Source: Trichinella spiralis
Lineage: Eukaryota; Nematoda; Enoplea; Trichinellida; Trichinellidae
Direction: 5' to 3'
Assembly (NCBI GenBank): GCA_000181795.3
Contig: CM012953.1
Location: forward strand, 3,805,923 to 3,869,922
DNA length: 64,000 nt
Below are positions 50,689-62,922 of this stretch, piece by piece (positions within the stretch are counted from its first letter, which is position 1; each line of letters opens with the position of its first letter). Made by a program: the position numbers and the translations under genes. A model generated the notes under the pieces. It was not told where the DNA came from. It saw only the letters and a list, made by a program, of their open reading frames with translations, and ran no database searches.

Positions 50689-51116
50689 ATGAACATGATA
50701 TTAGTGATAATGGTGCTCATTTGTGGAGCTTCTTTGGTATGCAGTACGGTTTATTCTTAAAAACGATTAAAAATTATTTTAGATAAATTAAAATAATAAA
50801 ACTATTTTAGTTAGTAAATTCAAAAGAAATAGAACTATTCATATCTAATATGGATTCATATTGTACTGTCGAAGAAAGGCCACTTGTAGAACGTTACGCA
50901 TCATATTATCTGGAAGAGTGGACAGCTGTTAGTAGAGAAATTTGTATTGGTTATTGTCTAGCTCGTTCCTTGTACAATAAGTGCAACGCTACAATGTATT
51001 CCAGTAAAACTCAGATGTGCATTATCTTACTCCACAGACTAAATAGTACTGTTACGACAGATATTCAAGGCCCCCTCAGTTTATATCGAATTTTAAAATG
51101 TCATAAAGCACATTGA
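50689..51116 (+). CDS. PAN-E: secreted single-PAN protein (N only)
   Basis: Two exons, 50689-50736 and 50811-51116, joined at phase 0, give 117 residues: a signal peptide (NMILVIMVLICGASL) and one N-type domain (SYCTVEERPL, EEWTAVSREICIGYCLAR, MCIILLHRL, ILKCHKAH). The stop TGA comes just after the last domain cysteine, where paralogues splice at phase 1 into linkers. An ATTAAA signal lies about 110 bases downstream at 51224. The frame is intact, so it looks like a genuine minimal member or a recently truncated one, not an obvious pseudogene. An ATG at 50695 is an alternative start. Confidence 0.75.
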
Positions 51117-52409
51117 AAAATGTTAGCATACTGAAGATGAAAGCAAGTTTAAAATATACATTTTATACTAGATGCAGAACAGTAACGATGTAGTTATTCA
51201 TGCCTATTGAATCTGTTTCACTGATATTAAAGTAAAATATATGATATGACTTTAACAGAGTTATTAGGTTTATCAAGCAGTTTATTACAGCTAAATTACT
51301 GTGTTAATTTAATTTAATTTCATTTAATATGTTATCATTACTTCACATTAAAATTTCTGCTACCTGTTTTGCTAAGTTATTTAAAATAAATGCATTTGAA
51401 TAAGCAAGAATTTTGAAATTTTGCAAGAACTATTACTTCTTTCCTAATCATAAAAAAGCTTGAAAAAATCAGTTTAAATAATTTTTTATATTTCTGCACG
51501 TGTTGGGATTTTGAATCGTATTTTTTAAATTTGATATAAATTTTAATTCAAACCACAACTTTAACAGAAATCATTAATTGTCATACTTATCAAAATAATA
51601 ATACTAAAATAGCAAAAACAGAAAATGATTAAACTCTAAAATAAAAAAATGCGTTATCATCTAAACATAAATAAAATAAAATTTAATTTAAATTCTATTA
51701 ATATACTATTTGTAAAAATTTATATCTCAATAAAACAATGTGCTATGCTGTAGCTATATTATTTGTGAAGTGAAGCAACTGCTTATCTTTAGTAAGAAAA
51801 AGAAAAGTCAACCAAAAAAACTATAAATTTGCATGTTGCATAAAATTAAAATTACATTTACTGCTTACGCTCTTTCTAGTGCAATCAGAGTATTACATTA
51901 TTTACTATCCTGCTGTTTCAAAACATTTGTCAAATTTATAACAAATAAAAATATTGATTATGCTTTGAATGTAACAGCATCTGATATCAAAGAAAAAATA
52001 AAATGAAATGGAATTCACAGAATTAAAAATAAGTCCTCAAACACTTATATTAATTTATTTGTATGTAATATAGTAATTTCTTATTAGCATGATAAAAACA
52101 GGGCCATTTGTTATCAAATGTCCGCATTTTTCACAAATATGGTCCACAGAAGATCGTTTTAGCTCAGTATGCAGCCACTCTGTCCACTAAATGACCTGGT
52201 CATTAAACAGTGACGTGAAAAGTCTTTTGGGTCACTCGTATGGATCGTTTATTGTCAACCTGAATTCCTGCTAACAGCATTACTACTGATGTGCCCTGGT
52301 CCGCCAGTGACCGTTACCAATCAACAAGCAATAGAAACTAATTTATTTAATATAAATTGTAACGAAAACATTGCACAATTGCCACATCGTAAATTTTGAC
52401 AAGCAAACC
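51117..52409. other. Intergenic, 5' flank of the collagen gene
   Basis: A+T-rich, except for a more balanced 250-base stretch (52.1-52.35 kb) just before the collagen that is probably promoter and 5' UTR. No coding exon. Confidence 0.5.
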
Positions 52410-53567
52410 ATGGCTTATGACGACTGTGAAAAGCTTGTAGCTCAACATGCAAGTATGCGTCGTGTTGCATTTTTTGGTGTAGTAATAAGCACCATTGCCG
52501 TGGTTGCTTCTGTGATCACTTTGCCAATGGTCTACAGTTATGTGCAAACGTTGCAGTCTTATATGTTAAACGAGATCGAATTCTGCAAATTACGTTCAAG
52601 AGATATGTGGAGTGAAATTGTCACTATACAATCTACGCAGCCGGTATCCAGGCAAAGACGTGAATGGCTATTTGGGCAGTGGTTGAATGCTGCATCCGGT
52701 GCTCAAAATTATGGAACTTATTCGCAGTCTGGCTATAGTCAACCAGTCCACCAAGAAAGTGGTTATGGAGCTGCACCACCTCCACAAGAAAGTTACGTTG
52801 AAGAGCCAGCTCCGGTTGCTTTACCTACAGTAACCGTGATCAAAGAATGTAATTTCAATAAATTGATGCTTGAAATACGCATCTGAAGACGTTCTCCATT
52901 TTATTACAGGCTGCACTTGCCATCAAGGACCTCCAGGACCACCGGGATCACCTGGAGATGATGGTACAGACGGATTGGATGGATTGGATGGTGCTCCAGG
53001 AAAACCCGGACGTGATGGCGTCGTACTACCTCCAGAAGGGCCTGTTCCAGAACCATGCCAAATTTGCATGCCTGGACCTATTGGTGCGCCAGGAGCAGTT
53101 GGTGTTAAAGGTCCACCGGGTCCAAAAGGTAAACCTGGTGCACCAGGTCTTGATGGACAGCCAGGCATGCGTGGTCTGGTCGGAACTGAGGGCCCTCAAG
53201 GTCTTCCCGGTGATTGTGGTCCTAAAGGCCCTAAAGGCGATGCTGGAAAAATTTACGATGTAAGTCATTACATATTACACAAATGACACTTTTATACAAC
53301 TGATTGTTTTTCATGCATCTTTAGGTTCAAGGTCCTCCCGGTGAGCCTGGACCAAGAGGAGAAGATGGACCGAAAGGTCTTAGAGGCTTTCCAGGTCCAG
53401 ATGGAGTTCCAGGAATTAAAGGTCCACCAGGAGATCAAGGCGAACTTGGACTTCCTGGTCAGCAAGGTCCAACTGGTCCAGCAGGCCCAATGGGCAATGA
53501 AGGTCCAAGAGGTCCAACCGGTAGTTGCGAACATTGTCCAGTTCCTCGTACAGCTCCCGGTTATTAA
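52410..53567 (+). CDS. Nematode cuticle collagen
   Basis: Three exons, 52410-52848, 52910-53259 and 53325-53567, give 343 residues. The N-terminus is cytoplasmic, with a signal-anchor at about 19-42 ([19 protein letters not shown]), then the conserved FCK...MW segment and a subtilisin-like processing site RQRR (81-84). A Gln/Tyr/Pro-rich spacer is followed by a cysteine cluster ECCTCH (146-151). Gly-X-Y repeats then run, broken near residues 192-208 by a short cysteine-bearing spacer (PCQICMPG), and end with a CEHC motif and a short tail. Such chains trimerise in the hypodermis ER, are cleaved and are cross-linked into the cuticle. I start at the ATG at 52410, which opens MAYDDCEK and fits the family N-terminus. 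This gene identifies the organism as a nematode. Confidence 0.94.
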
Positions 53568-54495
53568 AGTGAAGAAAAAAATTATTTTAAAATATAAAAC
53601 TGCTGTATTATGATATTTAAATTTGAGTAAACAAGCTGAATTACTGGATTTAATGAAAAAAAATCATTTCAATTAACAGATTCATTCAAATAATGGACTG
53701 CTACAGCTTTTCCACAGATGCCATTATGAAAATTTATACAACTGCATGAAAAACGCCAGAAAAGGCTAACAAACAAATATGCTATCATAAGAACATGTAT
53801 TACTAAAATGAATGAAATAATACTTAATTCAAAAAAATTTTAAGTTACATAAAATGCCGGGCAAATTTCAGTCAAATGCACATATTTATGCGCATTACTT
53901 AAAAATAATATTCCTTTCAAATTTGAAAATGGCTGTAAGCTATTCAATTTGAAAATAGGATTATAATAGCCAGACAACTTCTAATTAATTCCTCAACGAT
54001 GATAAGATTTTGAAATTCAAATAATATTTTTGAATCTGTTCACAAACACGAAGAAAATTCAAAAATATAAAAAAGCAAACATAATGCATTTAATATACTG
54101 CTTTGCTTAAGCATATTAATTTATCTGTTTCAGCAGCAATTGGTAGAGTAGTTTTACTGTAATGCAAAAATAATTTTTAAAATAAATTTGCAATTTTAAT
54201 ATAAAAATTGAATTTTATAGTAAATAATTTAATGCACAATGAATAATTTTTATCAAATCTTGCAAAATTATTATTCCCGGTTAAATAATTCTGGTTACCG
54301 CTTACAGTAATCCTTGCAAAAAGTTTTGTTGTTCCTAAACAATTACATAAATTTAAAAAACAAAGTTTATTTAACTAAAATAAAATTTTTTATTATATTT
54401 TACGTTTATACTAAATGATTTCAGATGAATATTAAACTTGTAAAACATGATTTTTCAAAGCTTACTGTAGTTTATTTTCATTTGAAAAAGTAAAG
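53568..54495. other. Intergenic between collagen and PRP19
   Basis: A+T-rich. No coding, RNA or transposon feature recognised. Confidence 0.6.
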
Positions 54496-57400
54496 ATGTC
54501 GCTTCTTTGCACTAGTAAGTTGATAATTATTTTATACTAATTTAAATTAAAGTAATAAGGTAATGAATTTAAAGTTTTGTAACTATTTTTACAAGCACTC
54601 TAGGTATGTGCTTGTATTTGTGAGTAGTTCTTTCATTTGTTTTGTTAACTTGCTTCATTTAAACATCAAGAGTATTGTTTTTTATAAGTTTAAAATATTA
54701 ATGAATACTTTTGTATATAATTAATTTATTTTGAATTGAATTATTAAGAAGTTTCTCTATTTCTTTAACTGCGGTTTGTGAATATGAATGGCAGTAAATC
54801 TGAATGGTAAAGTACCAAATGTATTGATGCTGAAATGGTAGTTCTGAAACTGTTTTTTAATTCATTTCAAGCATTTTTATACATTTATTAATGTAAAACA
54901 CCAAATGATGATTTTTTTTAACTTATTTACTTTATTTGATTTGAGAATTTTCGAAGTCTAATTTTTACACATACTGTAGATTTTTTGTTCGATTTTTGTT
55001 GTTTACTTAGTATTATATATATATATTTGTTTAAATGCATATTTAATTGAAAGGAAATAATTTATTTTTATTGAAAAATAAGTCTAAATAAAATTGAAAT
55101 TTGCTAATGCATTATTTTGATATTTAAGTATCTTTGATAATTTACTTATTAAATACCAGAATTGAATTGCTTAGATAATCAAGAATGATAATTTATTAAC
55201 TTTTAAACAGTTAGTAATGAAATTCCTGAAGTTCCCGTTCTTTCACCCGTTAGTGGTCGCATTTACGAGAAGCGGTTGATTGAAAAATATATTGCGGAAA
55301 ATGGTACTGATCCAGTCAATGGAGAAGCGCTTACTGTGGAACAACTGATCGAAATTAAAAGTTAGTTTTTATTTTTCTGCGTTACTTCAGCGACTATATT
55401 GTTAAACTGAGAATGTTTAGCTGAACCAGTATTTCAACCTAGACCGCCAAATGCATCTAGCATTCCTGGTATTTTGCGCATGCTTCAGGATGAATGGGAT
55501 GCAGTTATGTTACACAGCTTCAACCTTCGTGAGCAGCTTCTCACTTCGAGACAAGGTTTAATAATTGAGTTTATTTATGAGTTGTTAGAGAATTTTATTT
55601 TATTTTATTCAGAACTATCTCAATGTGCTTATAACTTCGATGCGGCATGCCGAGTCATTTCACGCTTGACAAAAGAAGTGACTGCTTCTCGGGAAGGTAT
55701 TATCACAGTTATTGTCGAGAATGCACACAATGGTGATTTATTTCAATTTCAGCATTGGCAACTCTGAAGCCGCATACGACGATTACTTCTGTGAAATCCG
55801 GAGTATTTTTTAAATTATTCGCAAAACTCTTTTTTTTCTTATTATTTATTTAATGTTGCTTAGGCATTAGGTGAGGATATGGAGACTGACGAATCAGTTG
55901 AAGAAATAGGAATTACTGCTGAAATTATGCAAAAAGTATATGTAGACTGTTGACTTGTTTTCGTCAGTTTTGGTAATATTTGAATTCGTTTGTTTTCAGC
56001 TTCAAGACAAGGCTTCTATACTTACTAAAGCGAGAAAGCAGGTTGAAATGTTATTTTTTAATTGGTTTTTTGATTTAAAAAATTGTTTATTTGTTAGCGT
56101 GGCAAAACTGTATCTGAAGAAGTTCTCAAAGCAGACGATATCAGATGTTACAAACAGAAATCAATGCATATTGTATATTTTTAGCTGCTTATTTTGGTGT
56201 TGATTTGCAATGAAGACGTTTTTTCAGGGTTTGCACAGCGCTACTGCACCGGGAATAACCTGCTTGGATGTATTCATTCCTGATCCGCATTCAGTTGTTA
56301 CCGGAGGCAATGATCATTCAGTTGTCACTTTCAACTGTGCTACAGAAGATGTTACTGCTGTTTTGAAAGGTCATAAGAAGAAAGTGACGAAAGTTTTATA
56401 CCATCCTGTCGATGTAATGGTTTTTTCAAATTATGATTTATTTATTTGCTGTTTCATTTTGGATGTTGATTTTATTTTATTTTAAAGTCAAACATCGTAT
56501 TGAGCAGTAGCTGTGATACAACAGTGCGCGTTTGGTCTGTTGGATCCCAGTCGACCACGCATGTGCTTCGTTCACATTCTTCACCTGTAACTGGAATCAG
56601 CATTCACGCTACTGGAGATTACGTGCTAAGTATATCTTCTGACGAAGTGAGTAGTTTTGTCGTGTGACGAATTTTTATTTAATAATTCATTTTATAGAAA
56701 TGGATTTTCTCCGACATCTTCACTGGACAAACAATATGTTCAGTGGCTGATTCAGAGCCGCCATCGCAAGGTCGGATTCTGATGTGCTTGTTGTTGTTGT
56801 TTAAAATAATCATTTGCTTCATTTTAGGCATGACAGCGTGTCAATTTCATCCAGATGGATTGATTTTTGGCGTTGGAAATAACGCTGCAGCGATCAAAAT
56901 TTGGGATATGAAAGAGCAGTCGAACGTGGCCAATTTTCCAGGACACGCAGGCGCTGTACGTGCATTGTCTTTCTCTGAAAATGGATACTATTTAGCATCA
57001 GTAGCTGATGACAGTATGATCAAGTTGTGGGATTTGAGAAAGTTGAAAAATTTCAAAACTATCGCTTTGGATGACAGTTTTCAAGTATGTGTGTTGTTTC
57101 AGTGCGATGTGAATGAATGGTTTTGCTGTTTTTAATCTTGTCTTGTTTATAGCCTCAAGATGTCTGTTTCGATCAAAGTGGCAGTTATTTAGCTGTGGCA
57201 GGCACTGAAATAAAGTAAGTTAAATCATTTTTTAAAGAAAATTTAAATACATGCTATTATATGTTTTTTGTGATATTTTTAAATAAAAGCTTTATTCTTC
57301 TTGAACAGTGCGTTTCAAATGGATCAGCAAGTTAATCTGTGTTAATTATGTTGATGCGTCAGCAGGGATTTCGTGCTGAATTGTAGAGGTTCTGCTGGTG

Positions 57401-57750
57401 ACGTGTTATCATATTAATTAATAATGCCCAGGTGTAGATTTATTTGCTGCACTAACTTTGATTAAATGTTGTTGGTTGTATTCGATTACAGAAAATTGTT
57501 GCCATCAGTTAATTAAACATTTAATAATAATAATAAGAGAAAGTTTTGTTTGATAATTTTCAAAATTTAGTTTTATTATTTATGTTTATTTCTTATTTTC
57601 AGAGTTTTCCAGAGTAAACAGTGGGTTTGTTTATGCGATCTTACAGACCATTCGGACATTGTGACAGGCGTTCGTTTTGGCAAGAATGCAGAATTTTTAA
57701 TTTCCAGCAGTTTTGATCGGTCCATTCGTGAATATCGTCCTGAACAATAA
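54496..57750 (+). CDS. Pre-mRNA-processing factor 19 (PRP19), U-box E3 ligase
   Basis: Fourteen exons close in phase to 503 residues, close to the 504 of human PRP19: 54496-54514, 55211-55360, 55421-55555, 55613-55696, 55753-55802, 55864-55935, 56000-56041, 56098-56172, 56228-56413, 56488-56646, 56698-56770, 56828-57084, 57153-57214 and 57603-57750. The U-box is residues 1 to about 56 ([29 protein letters not shown]), then [13 protein letters not shown] and [16 protein letters not shown] form the tetramerising coiled coil, and seven WD40 blades follow ([49 protein letters not shown]). It is the core of the spliceosomal NineTeen complex and also acts in DNA-damage ubiquitination. The first coding exon is only 19 bases, before a 696-base intron. 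The exon 8 end is the least certain junction. Confidence 0.96.
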
Positions 57751-59316
57751 TTATTCAGTATACCATGTGGAATATTTAAAATTGCTTAGGGTAACTGAAT
57801 TTACATGATTTAAAAGTGTTTCATTTCTTTTTTTTATATCAATTGAAGCAAACTACTAAGATTCTGAATGTCTTGCTGAACAATAATGCAATATACAAAT
57901 TATATATTTCTTTATCGTATTCCCAAAAAAAACAACAGCGAAGAATATTATCATTTCAAAGCAAAGTTTTGAAAAATAAAAGAGAAAATAGCATTATTGA
58001 ACGTATATTATCTTATGGTGTATATTCATGATGCTTTTATTTTTGAAAATAAGTTTAAATAATGTTAATTTTTTTCTGAAATTCAACAATTAGCAAATAT
58101 GAAATGTTATTATAAACTGTTCGCATGTAAAATTGGATAAATTATCTGCCATGTATTGGCAAAGAATAGCTTAAGTCAATCAACGAAAAAAAACCAATAA
58201 AAATGTCGAACCAATTAGAGAATGTTTTATTCACTTTTCAGTTATAAGATGTTTTAAAAAAATAATTTATTTTACAAATTATTAGATGCAAAATATTATT
58301 GAGCAGTCTTATTTTTAACAAAAGTGCAAAAAATTCAATTTATGCACAAAATGTTGAAATGGCATAAAAGTAGTTGCTGAAAGTCATTTGATGGGATTGC
58401 ATGAAAACAATCAATAATAAAATAATTAATATAGAAGAAAGCGTTGGATAACGCACGGCATGTGCTGAAGTGAATTTTTTCTTTGTTCAATGAGCAAAAA
58501 CGAAGTGAATCGTAAGTACATTTTGAAAGGGCTTTTTTTCATGCAACATCAAATTAAAATTTAATTTAATCCCTTTAGATTCGTGAGCAGCGAAAAATTC
58601 TGTTCGAAATATCAAGTAATTTATATGTTCATTTCAAAAAATTTCAATGATAATAAATTTATTATAATTTTATTTAAGCGTTATAAAAAATAATTGAACA
58701 ATGTATAAGTAGATGAATTTAAAAATGAAATACATATATACATCAATAGAATTATTTCACTAGTGGCAAGATTTGCACGTAATAATAAGACGTCAGCTTT
58801 TGAGAAGATTAAATTAAAATCTGAAATTCATCGAACAATTGATACGACAAGGATATATAAATACAGATTGCTAATTATTCATTTGGAATGATAAATAATT
58901 GCTTTACCTGTGATTATACGTAAGATAACTTGCCTAGACGTCTACGCACAGCAGTTAGCCATGTTCGCTTCACTGGTTAGTCGATTTTAATTTATTTGGT
59001 GCGGCAAAAGTTAATAATTTAAAAATACAAACTGCATTTTAAAAAATGTACACAAATATGTGTATGTATGATAGTTTGAGAAGCGAACAATTTCAAAACA
59101 ACCACAACACTATGCTATTGGTGGGCACTGGTAACGAGTGATGGAGTGGCAGTCTGACAATAATGGACCAAAACTGACAGCACAGCTAGTCTAATTATAA
59201 AGTAAGGATAAATTTTCAAAAAATTTACAATTTAAATTGATAATATTTTTAATATTTGGTCAAATGATTTTTTGATTTCAAATAAGCATTGAATTTTAGC
59301 ATAAAATATTTTTAAA
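57751..59316. other. Intergenic between PRP19 and the receptor gene
   Basis: It holds the PRP19 poly(A) signal (AATAAA near 57974) and a TATATAAATA box at 58854-58863 that may start the receptor transcript, with a leader exon ending near the donor at about 58976. No coding exon supported. Confidence 0.45.
58854..58863 (+). promoter_or_regulatory. Candidate TATA box of the receptor gene
   Basis: TATATAAATA. A leader exon and 5' intron would be needed; an acceptor TTTTAG lies just before the receptor ATG. Confidence 0.35.
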
Positions 59317-61713
59317 ATGATCCCAAATGAAACCTATCAGAACGACACTTCAGAATTCAAAAATTCACTACAAACTGATCTGCAGTATTGTTTGGCGATC
59401 TTTGGAACTCTCGCTTCAGTTATAAATTTCATTTTTTTGTGCTTTCTCAAAAAAGCTGTTTCAATCAAGAACAAAAAATTTGTTTTTGGTGAGTATCATT
59501 TTTTCTTTGATATTATTCCTCTATGTTTGCTTGTTTAGTTATTTTAATCTTTGAATTGTGTAATGTCGAATTTCTTCTATTGTTAAACCTTCTATAATTT
59601 AAAAAACATTAATTATTGCAAATGTAAAGTCATACTGCTCATTTGTCGGTATGTTGCTCAAGACAGGCTTATTAAAATTTTTGAATTAGATGATACTGAT
59701 AAATTAATTTGAAAGCAACTTTTTGTCGATATAAATCAGAAGTGGATTTTAGTTGAACATTTAATAAAGTCAAGTGATCTTCATTTCAGTTATGCATATT
59801 GAAAACGTTCGTCAAAGTGTTTTTTTATTTTAACTATCATATCTTCAATAATTAAATAATTAACAAAATTTTAAAACTTTATTCAAACTTTGTAAGAAAC
59901 ACTGTATAATATTAGAGCATGTTAAAAAACGGCATCATGTTATTCTTTATTTTAATAAGTTTTGGGCAATTTTTCTTTACATTACATAAGTTTAATTAAT
60001 TGAATAAAATTAAATGTTTTTTTCTTCATATTTTAATTCAAAGTATTATTGTCCTTTTGTAGAACACACAGAATTAGAAGCTGGTGCATTTATAATAAGA
60101 TTACATCTTTTGAAATTGCAGTGTTTAATCCACTTGCAAGTTTTACCATCACAAGGGATGCACATGTTTTGTTTCACTTCTCTTCCTTAAGATAATTATC
60201 ATTGCAACACTTAATGTGGACGTTTTTGCAACTTTCAAAATTGTTCCAAACATATAGTACCATTTCCACTAAAGTATATCTGTAAAATCGGTACATTAAT
60301 TATTTTTTAGAGTTTGATTTCTATTGATGTTTTACAATATTAATTTTTTAAATATATTTAATTATATCCTTCAACAAGCTGCTGCATGTGCACTGTTATG
60401 ACTAAAATTATACATAATTATTGCATACTTTCGTGTAAAAAGGATTAATTTAAAATTTCCATTATAAAAATTATATTAATGCCATTATGCAAATTATATT
60501 AATTTGTTCACAAATCAAACTGTGAAAGATGTAAATGCAAAATTGAAATTGCAGTGTTTCATTAACTTCTGAAAATTTTTAAAATTCAATAAATACGAAA
60601 TTGAATTTCAACAAGTAAAAAATTTAATCATTGTTTTGCGTCAATGGTTTCGTGTTTTAAAAATTATTTGTTTAAAAAATGTATGCAATTATGTTTTAAC
60701 GTATTTCTTGAATGCCGTAATTTAATAAAATTAATTGCATTAATTCGGTGAAACGCTTCTTAATGTGCAGAAGGTGACACGAAACAAAATTGCATGCATA
60801 GTAAGCAAAATATTAAAAATAAAATTTTTTTAATTTTTTTCGCGCTGTAAAACTATATGCTTGAATAATTATTTGCTTTAAATCGAAACTTTTTTCAACT
60901 TCCCATTCTACTGTACGTGTGCATTATTTAATAGCATACTCCTTTGGCTGCATGCTTACGGGTATTGGCTTTGCAATTGCTAATGCAGATCGCATTCGAT
61001 TGGCGAACAAATCGGAAGAGATACTGCCAATATACTGCTTTTTGAAAATGTATACTTACTGTTTTATTGTTGGTGAATCATTGATCAGTATTCAGTGCTT
61101 TGTGATGGCAATGGAACGATTTATGGCTGTAAAAATGGCAATTAACCTTAAAAAAGTGCCAGAGCGAATAAAAAATGCTCTACTCTGGGGGTCAATTATT
61201 TTATGCATTTTTGATTTGTGTTTTGCTATTGCAAGTTCTGCTCCGCTTACAGACAAAGTGAACAGCACTTGTTATTACCGCACGTCAGTTTCGAAAACAT
61301 ATTTTTTATTGCGTTATAGTATATGCGTCATTCTCGGTTATTCCAGCTTTGCATTATATGTAGTTGTAGCTGTGATTTTACGAGTGAATCGTTCTTCAAT
61401 TAACTCTATCCGTATCAGCCAGCTCAGACGTGAAGCGTCTGTAATGCGCCATTTATTCATAATTGTCTTTATAATTGTTTTTGTTCAAAATCTTCCAATT
61501 ACTTTACATTTGCTGGCAGTTACTTTTCAACCGTCTTTGTTCATAATACCAGAAATTATTTGGACGCCTTATGCTTTCGCTTTGATGATTTACGCCTTGT
61601 ATTGTTTTGGCGTGCATTTCTGTAGAAGGAACAATCTCGTCTTTACATCTTCAAATAATGCAAACACACAAGTCGTTAATATGCAAGGTACATCGAATGT
61701 TCCGGAAACTTGA
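59317..61713 (+). CDS. Seven-transmembrane receptor, rhodopsin-like/chemoreceptor type
   Basis: Two exons, 59317-59488 and 60935-61713, joined at phase 1, give 316 residues. The N-terminus has two N-glycosylation sites (NET, NDT). Seven hydrophobic segments lie at about 24-46, 59-77, 90-115, 139-159, 180-205, 230-255 and 260-282. ERF at about 118-120 stands where DRY sits in rhodopsin-like receptors. Cys92 and Cys170 are placed for the usual TM3-ECL2 disulphide. TM6 has QNLP instead of CW.P, and TM7 has no NPxxY, which fits divergent nematode chemoreceptor groups (srsx/srx-like) better than conserved amine or peptide receptors. The ligand is unknown. The 1.4-kb intron contains an unexplained cysteine-rich minus-strand frame. 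AATAAA is at 62057-62062. Confidence 0.75.
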
Positions 61714-62365
61714 AAAGCAAAAATAATGAAGCTTGGAAAAAGAATGAATTCAACTGAATACAACAAGAACATGAAAGCAGGAATTAATGCCCAAGTAAGA
61801 TTACAATTTAAAATTGCATTAGTTCGTAAAACATACTCTTTCTCACAATTTATAGATCTACATGGTATTTTATTTAACTTTGACGAAGTTCATCGCAAAA
61901 TGGAAACTATTTCACATGACTAATGACATGCCGAATAACCCCTATCAAAATCTGCATGAACAAAGCAAATGATTCATTAAATAATTAAGATGCTGCCTTT
62001 GAATTCACTTTAATCACTAAAGTGAAATGCGTTGTTCATAATTTAAATAATTTAGAAATAAATGGCTTTAAATTGTCGTTTATTTTCTAGTTAAAACAAT
62101 AGAATAAAAGCGTTTATTTGTAACTTGTCTATTGATGTCACTTTCCGTAAACTATCCGGCAGATTTATCAAATCAGCAATAGTTTTATTAAATCACCCTA
62201 CAGCACAGCAACAGACATGTGTCCTCTTTTGCCAATTTTTTTGCCCTTTTATTTCCAAATTTACCCTATGGTCTAGCGGCTGACGCCTGCTACATTCAAC
62301 CTTCAAACAACATTGCAATCATCCTTTCCATTTGTTATTGACCCCTGATTGTTCCATCAATTTCT
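61714..62365. other. 3' flank of the receptor gene and decayed upstream part of its paralogue
   Basis: The 62.2-62.36 kb segment reads as possible TM4 remains of the paralogue but with stop codons. Otherwise it is a 3' UTR. Confidence 0.45.
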
Positions 62366-62830
62366 ATGAGCGCCAACTACATTGTGAACAGTAGATGTCA
62401 TTTCAGAAATTACGTAAAAATTCGCTATAATATATTGCTACTTTTCAGTTATTTATGTATTTCTCTAGCATTAGTCATTGTGTTGCTTCTTCGACTTCGT
62501 TCCACTTCAGTAAATGCGATCCGTAATCCTCAACTGAAACATGAAGTGATCATCTCTCGTCAGACATTAGTCACTGCGGTGTTGGTTGCATTCTCACAAA
62601 ATCTACTCACAGTGTTAAATTTGACAAGCATTCATTTATGGAAAGTACAAACCTATGAAGATTTATTTTGGCTTCCACATTGCATACTGCTGTCAAATTA
62701 TGTGCCTTATTGGGCTGGTCCATTATTATATTATTGGTTTATTGGAAATGATGTCTCCCTTCAATTGGAATATAATAATAATAATAATAATAATAACTTG
62801 CAAGCAACAAATTTTGAACCGATTCTGTAA
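62300..62830 (+). pseudogene. Truncated receptor paralogue (TM5-TM7 only)
   Basis: An open frame from 62366 to 62830 matches the second half of the receptor just upstream, block by block: RSTSVNAIRNPQLKHE against RSSINSIRISQLRREA, and VAFSQNLLTVL against VFVQNLPITL. The match continues upstream for about 60 bases into a TM4-like stretch, but a TGA lies in frame at 62339-62341 and TM1-TM3 were not found. The C-terminal tail holds a poly-Asn run from an AAT repeat. Probably a decayed tandem duplicate; a short expressed product from the ATG at 62366 cannot be ruled out. Confidence 0.65.
62771..62797 (+). repeat. AAT repeat read as poly-Asn
   Basis: About nine trinucleotide units at the C-terminal end of the truncated receptor frame. 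Confidence 0.85.
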
Positions 62831-62922
62831 ACGGAATTGCCATTCATCATATCGGTATATGAATTTGAAAAAAAAATAATACTTATTCTTTTATAAAATA
62901 GTGCAGCTTTACTTAGCTCATT

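Noticed and set aside
52923-53534. Minus-strand and alternate-frame reading frames over the collagen
   Set aside because: They are shadows of Gly-X-Y repeat DNA.
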